This document shows positions 1 to 7,597 of a stretch of DNA of 14,101 nt, piece after piece. The notes under the pieces are model-generated. The model was not told the origin of the DNA, did no database searches, and saw only the letters and a list, made by a program, of their open reading frames with translations. This DNA comes from an uncultured Lentisphaeria bacterium (GTDB lineage: Bacteria > Verrucomicrobiota > Lentisphaeria > Victivallales > Victivallaceae). Location: positions 1 through 14,101 of the forward strand of contig CASFXO010000126.1 of the NCBI GenBank assembly GCA_949298665.1, read 5' to 3'. The position numbers and the translations under genes are program-made. Numbering within the stretch: the stretch's first letter is position 1; each line of letters opens with the position of its first letter.

Positions 1-1
1 A

Positions 2-1087
2 CAATCGGAGCAACGCAAGAAAGAACTGCTGGCCCTGCCGCTGGAAAGCGTTACCTTTGATAAAAAAATTCTTCCCGTCAGCGGTGATGTTCATGATTAC
101 ATCAGCCGGGGACGTTACTGGTGGCCCAATCCGGATACACCGGACGGCCGTCCCTACATCCGCCGGGACGGCCACAGCAACCCGGAAGTGGCGCTGGGCG
201 ATAATCCGAAACTGGCCCGGCTGCACCTCAATCTGAGAAAACTGGGCCACTATTACTATTGCACCCGCGATCCGGAGATCGCCGCCAAAGCGGTGGCCAT
301 GCTGCGCTGCTGGTTCATCGATCCCGCCACGCGGATGAACCCGAACATGCGCTATTCCCAGGAGATTCCCGGTGTCTGCGACGGCCGGATCGATACCGGG
401 TTGATCGATTCCTACCAGCTGATATCGGTGCTGGATGCCGTTTACATGCTGGGCGACGCACCGGAGCTGACGGCGGAGGACCGGGCGGCGCTGCGGCAGT
501 GGTTCCGGGACCTGCTGGGGTATCTGCGTTCGCCGGAGGTGCGCGCCGCCGCCGAGAAGATGCCGAACAACATCGGCGCGGCTTACCGCGGGCAGCTGAT
601 CGCATTCGGTTTCTTCGCCGGAGAAAAGGAGATCGCCGCGGACGGCGTCCGGCTGCTGCGGGAAGCCATCGACCGCCAGATCCGCCGGGACGGCGCCATG
701 CCGCATGAACTGGCCCGGACCCGAAGTCTGGATTACTCGACGTATGCGTTTTCCATTTTCGTCAAAGGCGCGTCCTATGCGCGGCACTGCGGCGAAGACC
801 TCTTCCGGGGGCGGCTGCTGCAGGCGGCCGAGTTTCTGCTGCCCTACATGGGACGCGACGCCCGGGAGTGGCCGCATCCGCAGTTTCAGGCGCCGGGCAA
901 CCATGCCATGTTCCGGGAGGCGGTAACCATTCTGGCGCTTCAGGTGTCGGAATCCGGTCTGGCTCGGAAGCTGGACCGGTTGAATACGCCGCAGGCGGAC
1001 AGTGAATTTTACCGGATTTTTCTGGCAGATGCCGTAGAGAAAATGCGGCAGGAAACGTCAACCGACAAGAAAGGGGCAAAAAAATGA
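2..1087 (+). CDS. alginate-lyase-family protein (PF05426-like), 5' end outside window, catalytic His replaced
   Basis: The frame is open from the left edge (first full codon at 2), so the gene starts upstream; the GTG at 188 is internal. The 361 visible residues match the alginate-lyase family, which cleaves uronate-containing polysaccharides by beta-elimination, usually in the periplasm or outside the cell. The signature block lies at about residues 31-62 of the visible part: HDY, then YWWPNP, PDGRPYIRRDG and NPE. The second block, DG-MPHELARTRSLDYST, at about 226-243, carries the family's conserved Arg and Tyr. The normally invariant NNHGTWYD-Q segment reads NNIGAAYRGQ (Ile codon at 572-574), so the catalytic His is missing. 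Full-length relatives are near 390-400 residues, so about 30-40, probably including a signal peptide, lie outside. The stop overlaps the next ATG (ATGA at 1084-1087). Family membership is sure; lyase activity is doubtful. Confidence 0.85.
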   Translation, partial: QSEQRKKELLALPLESVTFDKKILPVSGDVHDYISRGRYWWPNPDTPDGRPYIRRDGHSNPEVALGDNPKLARLHLNLRKLGHYYYCTRDPEIAAKAVAMLRCWFIDPATRMNPNMRYSQEIPGVCDGRIDTGLIDSYQLISVLDAVYMLGDAPELTAEDRAALRQWFRDLLGYLRSPEVRAAAEKMPNNIGAAYRGQLIAFGFFAGEKEIAADGVRLLREAIDRQIRRDGAMPHELARTRSLDYSTYAFSIFVKGASYARHCGEDLFRGRLLQAAEFLLPYMGRDAREWPHPQFQAPGNHAMFREAVTILALQVSESGLARKLDRLNTPQADSEFYRIFLADAVEKMRQETSTDKKGAKK

Positions 1088-1677
1088 AAGCATCCATCAA
1101 GACCGGGGCGTTGGTGATCGGCGCAGTCGTGGTATTGTGCGGCGGCGGTTGCATTAATATGTCGGAAAACAACGTCAGCACCGTCCGATCGGCGACGGGA
1201 ACCGGCAGCAGGATGATGCCGCCCCGGGTGGCCGCGGACTACCTGCAGGCGCAGAAAGCCCGTCTCAAACTGGCGGAGCAGAACTGGAAGGAAGCGACTG
1301 AGGCATTCAAGGCGGGAGGATTATCCGCAGAGGACTATTGCGACGCCCGGCTTGAGCTGGATCTCGCCCGGGTGGCCGTGATTCGTCTGGACGCCATGAA
1401 ACAGATCGGTCCGCAGGCCGCGGAGAGCGCCCTGTACTGGCTGAGCTGCCGGGCTCTGGTAAAAAAACTGGAGGACCAGGGCAAGGCCGGCACTGTCGGA
1501 AGCCGGGATGTTCTGCAGGCGAAACTGACGGAAAATCAGGCCCGGATCGACTATCTGTACGAGCTGGGGCGGCTGCCGAATCCCCGGAAGTTCACCCAGG
1601 CGCTGGAGGCGTTGAAGAACTATCCGGAAAAGGCGCCGACGGACGCGCAGCTGAAGGCGTTGGTCGAAGCGGAATAA
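1084..1677 (+). CDS. small helical probable lipoprotein, TolC-like repeat character
   Basis: This 197-residue protein has a basic N terminus (KASIK), a hydrophobic stretch (about residues 8-18) and a GGGC at 20-23, so it looks exported and may be lipidated at Cys23. The lipobox is imperfect, with Gly at -3. The mature part is nearly all predicted helix. Blocks such as QKARLKLAEQNWKEATEAF and then AGGLSAEDYCDARLELDLAR resemble the helical-hairpin repeats of outer-membrane efflux (TolC) proteins. It is far too short for a TolC, and I do not recognise a named family. The start is well set: an AAGGGG ribosome site (1071-1076) lies 7 nt upstream, and the ATG overlaps the stop of the lyase-family gene. 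The coupling suggests joint expression; a role in polysaccharide handling or at the outer membrane is inference only. Confidence 0.8.
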   Translation: MKASIKTGALVIGAVVVLCGGGCINMSENNVSTVRSATGTGSRMMPPRVAADYLQAQKARLKLAEQNWKEATEAFKAGGLSAEDYCDARLELDLARVAVIRLDAMKQIGPQAAESALYWLSCRALVKKLEDQGKAGTVGSRDVLQAKLTENQARIDYLYELGRLPNPRKFTQALEALKNYPEKAPTDAQLKALVEAE

Positions 1678-1704
1678 GATTTGCGTAACTCCGGCTTGCC
1701 GCTG

Positions 1705-1746
1705 AACGGTCCCGGTCCCCGGGGGAGGGGGATCAGGACCGTTTTT
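1705..1746 (+). terminator. rho-independent terminator after the lipoprotein gene
   Basis: AACGGTCC (1705-1712) pairs perfectly with GGACCGTT (1736-1743). Inside, TCCCC (1716-1720) can pair with GGGGA (1728-1732). The hairpin runs into a T tract (1742-1746). It sits 27 nt past the lipoprotein stop and overlaps the last codons and TGA of the convergent asnB gene. On the minus strand no T run follows the stem, so it should mainly stop + strand transcripts. Confidence 0.75.
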
Positions 1747-3616
1747 CCATAAAAAGCGCCAGCACCAGCAAACTCCAGAGCAGATAGCTGTGGTCGCGCC
1801 GCCCCTGCTGGTGCTCTTCCCAGAGTTCCCGCATCCCCCGCGGATCAATCCAGCCGGAGTCGGGCAGGGGGCCTTCCCACAGGGCGATTCGAGCCGGTTC
1901 CTGCCAGCGGCCGCGCAGCCAGGCGGCCAGCGGAATGCCGAATCCGCGTTTGCGCGCCGCGATCGTTTCCGGGGGGAGCAGATCGGCGAAGGCGTGTTTG
2001 AGCAGATGTTTCCGGGAACGGCCGCAGAGCTTGAAGGCCGGCGGCAGCGTTGCGGCGAATTCGATGATCCCGTGATCCAGAAACGGATTGCGCACCTCCA
2101 GGGACGACGCCATGGAAGCGATATCCACCTTCGGCAGAATGTCGCCCGGAAGATAGGTGTGGAAGTCGATTTCCATGCATTGCTCCACCACGTCCGGCGC
2201 GGTTCCGGCGCGGAAGAGACGCGCGGTTTCCGCAGCCGCCTGACGCAGCCGTTCGCCCGCGATCCGGGCGCGGAGGGCAGGGGGGCAGCGGTCCAGCAGC
2301 GAAACGTACCGACCGTTTTCGGGCGCGCCCAGCATCATCAACAGCCGCCGCAGGCGCCCGGAAAAGGTGCGTTCCCCGGCATCCGGCAGAGCCCGGGCCG
2401 GCAGCCGGAAAAGCAGTCGCCGGACCGCCTCCGGCAGACGGTTGAAACGGGAGGCGAAGCGCATCGCCAGATACCGCTCGTAACCGGCAAAAATCTCGTC
2501 GGCGCCGTCGCCGCTCAGAATCACCGTCACCTGTTCCCGCGCAAACGCGGACAGAAGAGCCGTCGGCAGCATGGAGGCGTCCGCAAACGGTTCCCCGTAA
2601 CAGGGGACGAGTTTGCGCAATAACTCGAAATCGCCCGGATCCACCACTTTTTCCCGATGGTCCAGACTGTTGCCGGTCAACAGGTTGATATGGTTTGCCG
2701 CCAGCCTTGCCCCGGACCGTTCGTCATAGGCGCGGTCCGCAAACCCGATGGTGAACGCCGCCGTCCGTTCCGGCTGCCGCAACCGGGTCATCAGTGTGGC
2801 GATGATCGCCGAATCCAGACCGCCGGAGAGAAAGGCGCCGCTCGGAACTTCCGCCATCAGCCGTTTACGCACGGCCTCGGTCAGCAGCTCCCGGAGCCGC
2901 TGCGCGGCCGTGGGAAGCGACCAGTCGCTTTTTTCCGCAAGATTCACCTGCCAGTAGCAGGCCGTCCGAACCGTTCCGGAATCCGCGTCGAACAGCAGCG
3001 TGTGCGCGGGCGGAAGTTTCTTTACTTCCCGGTAAATACAGTTCGGGGAGGGGACGTATTGCAGCGACAGGAAATCGCCCACCGCCTCCGCATCCCACTC
3101 ATCCGGAAAATCGGGATGCTCCCGCAGGGCGTTGATTTCGCTGGCGAACACCAGCAGCCGCCCCTTCCGGAAATAGACCAGCGGCTTCTGCCCCGCCCGG
3201 TCCCGCCCCAGCAGCAACACCCGTTTCCGACTGTCCCACAGGGCGAAGGCGAACATGCCGCACAATGCGGCGGGGGCCTCCGCGCCGCATTCCTCGTACA
3301 AATGCAGAATCACTTCCGTATCACTGCCGGTCCGGAACCGGTGTCCCGCCGCCTCCAGCCGGGTGCGCAATTCCGGGTGATTGTAGATTTCCCCGTTGAA
3401 CACCAGATGCAGCGTGCCGTCCTCGTTGGTCATCGGCTGAGCGCCGCCCGCCAGATCGATGATGGCCAGCCGCCGGTGTCCGAGCGCCGCCCGGTCGTCG
3501 AGGAATACGCCATCGCCGTCGGGACCGCGATGGCGCTGTACATGATTCATCGCGCCGATGATCCGTTCGGCGGCGGCGCGATGGTCGAAGTTGACGAATC
3601 CGGCAATGCCGCACAT
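1733..3616 (-). CDS. asnB: asparagine synthetase B, glutamine-hydrolysing (EC 6.3.5.4)
   Basis: This 627-residue class-II glutamine amidotransferase makes asparagine from aspartate, glutamine and ATP in the cytoplasm. It begins MCGIAGF, giving the Cys2 nucleophile after Met removal. Glutaminase motifs follow: RHRGPDGDG (28-36), LGHRRLAIIDL (45-55), FNGEIYNH (73-80) and GSDTE (97-101). GRDRAGQKPLVY (137-148) replaces the more usual GRDRFGVKPLYY. The synthetase half carries the ATP-pyrophosphatase loop SGGLDS (264-269), EPFADASMLPT (342-352), SGDGADEIFAGY (368-379) and LPGDILPKVDIASMASSLEV (489-508) followed by RNPFLDH. Length and motifs look intact. A GAAAGGG ribosome site lies about 10 nt before the ATG. 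The gene has its own promoter and is divergent from the acetyltransferase. Related AsnB-type enzymes amidate sugars or peptides in surface-polymer and secondary-metabolite clusters, so the natural acceptor could be other than aspartate. Confidence 0.93.
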   Translation of the reverse strand: MCGIAGFVNFDHRAAAERIIGAMNHVQRHRGPDGDGVFLDDRAALGHRRLAIIDLAGGAQPMTNEDGTLHLVFNGEIYNHPELRTRLEAAGHRFRTGSDTEVILHLYEECGAEAPAALCGMFAFALWDSRKRVLLLGRDRAGQKPLVYFRKGRLLVFASEINALREHPDFPDEWDAEAVGDFLSLQYVPSPNCIYREVKKLPPAHTLLFDADSGTVRTACYWQVNLAEKSDWSLPTAAQRLRELLTEAVRKRLMAEVPSGAFLSGGLDSAIIATLMTRLRQPERTAAFTIGFADRAYDERSGARLAANHINLLTGNSLDHREKVVDPGDFELLRKLVPCYGEPFADASMLPTALLSAFAREQVTVILSGDGADEIFAGYERYLAMRFASRFNRLPEAVRRLLFRLPARALPDAGERTFSGRLRRLLMMLGAPENGRYVSLLDRCPPALRARIAGERLRQAAAETARLFRAGTAPDVVEQCMEIDFHTYLPGDILPKVDIASMASSLEVRNPFLDHGIIEFAATLPPAFKLCGRSRKHLLKHAFADLLPPETIAARKRGFGIPLAAWLRGRWQEPARIALWEGPLPDSGWIDPRGMRELWEEHQQGRRDHSYLLWSLLVLALFMEKRS

Positions 3617-3652
3617 GAAGACAAAACCCTTTCACTGGTTGCTGACCGGTAC

Positions 3653-3680
3653 AAGATACCACGCCTGACAGGCTTTTCAA
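3653..3680 (-). promoter_or_regulatory. sigma70-type promoter for asnB
   Basis: Read on the minus strand, TTGAAA (3675-3680) and TATCTT (3653-3658) are 16 nt apart. A transcript would start near 3646, giving a leader of about 30 nt before the asnB ATG at 3616. The spacer holds a perfect dyad, GCCTG-A-CAGGC (3663-3673), that could be an operator. The hexamers and spacing are identical to those of the acetyltransferase and SIMPL promoters. Confidence 0.65.
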
Positions 3681-3698
3681 GGTGTGTCGGCTTGAAAA
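3674..3698. promoter_or_regulatory. inverted repeat joining the two divergent -35 elements
   Basis: TTTTCAAG (3674-3681) and CTTGAAAA (3691-3698) are perfect inverted copies around a 9-nt centre. Each arm contains the -35 hexamer of one of the two divergent promoters. Part of the symmetry follows simply from both promoters sharing CTTGAAA, so a regulator-binding role is possible but not required. Confidence 0.45.
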
Positions 3699-3719
3699 CG
3701 GTTTTTCTCCGGATATCTT
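3692..3719 (+). promoter_or_regulatory. sigma70-type promoter for the AAC(3)-family gene
   Basis: TTGAAA (3692-3697) and TATCTT (3714-3719) are separated by 16 nt. The predicted start near 3726 lies after the ATG at 3720, which rules that codon out and leaves a leader of about 27 nt before the ATG at 3753. Confidence 0.65.
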
Positions 3720-3729
3720 ATGGAGAAAA
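3703..3729. promoter_or_regulatory. operator-like dyad around the -10 of the acetyltransferase promoter
   Basis: TTTTCTCC (3703-3710) and GGAGAAAA (3722-3729) form a perfect 8-bp inverted repeat with an 11-nt centre containing the -10 hexamer. Only the right arm would be transcribed, so it would act as DNA (a repressor site) and not as an RNA hairpin. No regulator gene is next to it. Confidence 0.4.
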
Positions 3730-3738
3730 CCATTAACC

Positions 3739-3743
3739 GGGAG
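3739..3743 (+). promoter_or_regulatory. ribosome binding site setting the acetyltransferase start
   Basis: GGGAG stands 9 nt before the ATG at 3753. No comparable site precedes the upstream ATG at 3720. Confidence 0.65.
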
Positions 3744-3752
3744 ACTCGTTTT

Positions 3753-4508
3753 ATGAATACCCGTGCTTCACTGGAACACGATCTGGCCGCCCTCGGCATC
3801 ACGCCGTCCGATACGTTGCTGGTACACTCCTCCATGAAAAAAATCGGTCCGACGGAGGGCGGAGCGGATACGGTGCTGGACGTCCTGTGCGCCTTTCCGG
3901 GGAAGGGGGGACTGCTGGTTCTGCCGACGTTGACTTACACGCTGAATGCCGAAAATCCGGTGTTTTCGGTGTTGGAAACGCCTTCGATCGTCGGCTTGCT
4001 GACGGAAATGTTCCGGCACCGTCCCGGGGTGATTCGTTCCCGGCATCCGACGCATTCGGTGGCGGCCTTCGGAGAGGACGCCGCGACATTCACCGCCGGG
4101 CATGAGCGGTTCGACACGCCCTGCGCGCGGCAGTCGCCATGGGGGCGGCTGATCGACCGCAGGGCGAAAATCCTTTTTCTCGGCACCGGCATCGGCTGCA
4201 ATACCTTTCTGCACGGAGTGGAGGAACATTTCGGTGTGCCGGGCATGCTGACCGAGACCCGGGAGGCCCTGCGCGTCGTCACACCGGACGGAACGGTGAT
4301 TCCGGTGCCGTCCCGTCGCCATGTCGGCAACCACTCGCGTTTTTACGCCAAAATGGAGCCGATCTTCGAGCGGGCAGGCATTCTCACCCGGGGACGCTTC
4401 GGGGAGGCCGACTGCGTTCTCCTGGAAGCCGCGCCGACGGCCGCGCTGGTCACGGAACTGCTGCGTCAGGATCCTTTTCTGTTCACCCACGACCGGCTGC
4501 CGGAGTAA
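3753..4508 (+). CDS. AAC(3)-family N-acetyltransferase
   Basis: The 251-residue product matches the Antibiotic_NAT fold (PF02522), whose members move an acetyl group from acetyl-CoA to an amine. Visible family motifs are LLVHSSMKKIG (22-32), a GGLLVLPTLTYT segment (52-63), RSRHPTHSVAAFG (95-107), SPWGRL (128-133) and FLGTGIGCNTFLHGVEE (142-158), the last being the usual NT-LH--E block. Length is typical and nothing is truncated. I start it at 3753, because a GGGAG site precedes that ATG and the predicted transcript begins after the ATG at 3720. It diverges from asnB and shares its control region. Chromosomal members of this family often act on sugars or metabolites, and the family name does not show aminoglycoside resistance here. 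The substrate is unknown. Confidence 0.85.
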   Translation: MNTRASLEHDLAALGITPSDTLLVHSSMKKIGPTEGGADTVLDVLCAFPGKGGLLVLPTLTYTLNAENPVFSVLETPSIVGLLTEMFRHRPGVIRSRHPTHSVAAFGEDAATFTAGHERFDTPCARQSPWGRLIDRRAKILFLGTGIGCNTFLHGVEEHFGVPGMLTETREALRVVTPDGTVIPVPSRRHVGNHSRFYAKMEPIFERAGILTRGRFGEADCVLLEAAPTAALVTELLRQDPFLFTHDRLPE

Positions 4509-4541
4509 TTGCGCGCGGTTTCTTCAGTGGGGAAGGGGGGA

Positions 4542-5282
4542 TCAGATGATCTCCACGTCCAGCGAGACGACGATCCGGATCACCTTGTCGGGAGAGGAGG
4601 TATCGTAGACACCGTAATCGCTGGTGTCGTTGGAGGCGGGCCGGGTGATCTGAATGACGCCCTGCCGGGCGGTGATCAATTTCCCGACTTTCCCGCCGCA
4701 TTCCCCGGCGATGGTGTTGGCGCGATTGACCGCGGCGGCGGTGGCGGCGGTGATCAGGTCGAGCTTGTATTGTTCCGGATTGGTGATGAAATAACTCGGC
4801 GAACCGACATCGATGGCGATCCCTTCCGTCAGCAGCGCATGGAGGCGCAGGCTTTCTTCCTGAATCTTCGAAACCTTGCGCGAACGCACCTGTATGGAAC
4901 GGTAGAAAAGATAATGACTGAATTCACCGGTATCCTTGCCGTCGACAATCTTATTGACCGTGGAATACCCCATGGCGTCGTCCACCAGCTCGTCCGATGA
5001 AAAGCCGGCCAGCCGCAGTCGTTCCAGCAGTTTCTCGAAATCGGTGTTCAGTTTGCGATATCCATCCGCCAGTTTTTCGGATTGGACGGAAACCGAACAT
5101 TGAAACGCCGCCAGGTCCGCGATGACCTGACGCTCCGCCACACCTTTGACGGAAATGGTGTTTTCCTTCTGAATCTTCACCATGAATTTGCTGAGAACGG
5201 CGGCGGATCCCACCAGCCCGCCGGCCAGAACCACGCCGCAACCGAGTATCGTCAGGGTTTTTCCCAGTGCCTTATTCATCAT
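4542..5282 (-). CDS. membrane-anchored SIMPL-domain protein (DUF541, YggE-like)
   Basis: This 246-residue protein has one N-terminal hydrophobic segment (about residues 9-31) that should anchor it in the inner membrane, or serve as a signal, with the rest outside the cytoplasm. The SIMPL domain follows. It opens with ISVKGVAERQVIADLA (43-58), the family's V-G-GE-- V--D-A pattern, and ends with PDKVIRIVVSLDVEI (231-245). A central part, AGFSSDELVDDAMGYSTVNK (92-111), fits the family. The biochemical role of the family is poorly known; E. coli YggE has been tied to oxidative-stress protection. The frame is open 35 codons further upstream, but that stretch contains the gene's own promoter. I start at 5282 because of a GAGGAG site at 9-nt spacing (ATG at 5279 is an alternative). 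The gene stands alone and converges with the acetyltransferase. Confidence 0.88.
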   Translation of the reverse strand: MMNKALGKTLTILGCGVVLAGGLVGSAAVLSKFMVKIQKENTISVKGVAERQVIADLAAFQCSVSVQSEKLADGYRKLNTDFEKLLERLRLAGFSSDELVDDAMGYSTVNKIVDGKDTGEFSHYLFYRSIQVRSRKVSKIQEESLRLHALLTEGIAIDVGSPSYFITNPEQYKLDLITAATAAAVNRANTIAGECGGKVGKLITARQGVIQITRPASNDTSDYGVYDTSSPDKVIRIVVSLDVEII

Positions 5283-5291
5283 ATCGGAACT

Positions 5292-5297
5292 CTCCTC
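5292..5297 (-). promoter_or_regulatory. strong ribosome binding site of the SIMPL gene
   Basis: On the minus strand GAGGAG ends 9 nt before the ATG at 5282. It decides that start against the longer reading from 5387. Confidence 0.75.
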
Positions 5298-5341
5298 AAT
5301 GTTTGCCGGAAACATGAAAACGTCAGGAATGTCATGCGTCA

Positions 5342-5369
5342 AAGATATCATCGCTTCGCCATATTTCAA
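5342..5369 (-). promoter_or_regulatory. sigma70-type promoter of the SIMPL gene
   Basis: On the minus strand TTGAAA (5364-5369) and TATCTT (5342-5347) are 16 nt apart, exactly as at asnB and the acetyltransferase. The expected leader is about 53 nt. A 5-bp dyad (CGCTT 5352-5356, AAGCG 5368-5372) overlaps the -35. An A/T run at 5386-5404, some 50-70 nt before the predicted start, is placed like an UP element. Confidence 0.65.
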
Positions 5370-5563
5370 GCGGCCGGGCAACATCATTTTTTAAGTTTTT
5401 ATAACGTCGCATAATGTATGTTATGTTAAATAATATATTGCAGAGAACAGGCTTCTGACATACTTTAAGGTATTTATAATAAAACTAATAACAAATGCAG
5501 TGTTGAATCCTGTAAATAACCTTTTGGTAAGTTGCACGAATCGGATCTTCGGTCATTGATGAA

Positions 5564-5593
5564 CCGGAAAACCGGAGTGATTTCCGGCTCCGG
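5564..5593 (+). other. two overlapping, competing hairpins upstream of mnmG
   Basis: CCGGAAA (5564-5570) pairs with TTTCCGG (5581-5587), and CCGGAG (5572-5577) pairs with CTCCGG (5588-5593). The pairings interleave. With no linker between 5587 and 5588 they cannot easily form together, so they would be alternatives. They lie before the predicted mnmG promoter and would matter only to a longer transcript. CCGG-rich words are common in this genome, so chance is possible. Confidence 0.35.
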
Positions 5594-5637
5594 CAGGATG
5601 TTCCCGTCGAAAAAACACATGAAAACCCGGGACCGGT

Positions 5638-5666
5638 TTGCGAAGAGCCCGAAAAGGATTTATCTT
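5638..5666 (+). promoter_or_regulatory. possible sigma70-type promoter for mnmG
   Basis: TTGCGA (5638-5643) lies 17 nt before TATCTT (5661-5666). The -10 is identical to that of the other three promoters here; the -35 is weaker. It would give a leader of about 40 nt. Confidence 0.45.
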
Positions 5667-5712
5667 ATAGAACTGCTTTTTTGTAAAAGTTTCCGGAAAG
5701 AGAAGAAATACT

Positions 5713-7593
<1,881 letters not shown>

Positions 7594-7597
7594 GATC

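Larger units (their letters stand above)
5283..5712. other. 430-bp intergenic region with AT-rich core between SIMPL gene and mnmG
   Basis: No convincing gene is present. The left part is the SIMPL leader and promoter. The core at 5391-5530 is about 26% GC by my hand count, in sharp contrast to the flanking coding DNA. It holds CATAA-N6-TTATG (5410-5425), a TATAAT at 5475-5480 without a good -35, and an imperfect dyad (AAGGTATTTA 5467-5476 with TAAATAACCTT 5513-5523, one bulged A). The right part has two overlapping GC hairpins (5564-5593) and a likely mnmG promoter. A 64-codon frame from the TTG at 5532 has no ribosome site and unconvincing composition. Confidence 0.7.

Noticed and set aside
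3682..3706. Terminator formed by the TTTTCAAG/CTTGAAAA repeat followed by a T run
   Set aside because: The stem is AT-rich and coincides with two -35 boxes between divergent genes, where no transcript needs ending.
2657..3736. Long + strand open frame (359 codons) across the 5' half of asnB
   Set aside because: It lies antisense to a clear AsnB, is rich in Gln, Arg and Pro like a GC-rich shadow frame, and shows no family features.
3753..4508. Aminoglycoside resistance gene
   Set aside because: Only the broad AAC(3) fold family is supported; there is no mobile context and chromosomal members commonly have other substrates.
5564..5593. H-type pseudoknot or riboswitch from interleaved CCGGAAA/TTTCCGG and CCGGAG/CTCCGG pairings
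   Set aside because: The linker that must cross stem 1 has zero nucleotides, so both stems cannot form together; no known riboswitch core is visible.
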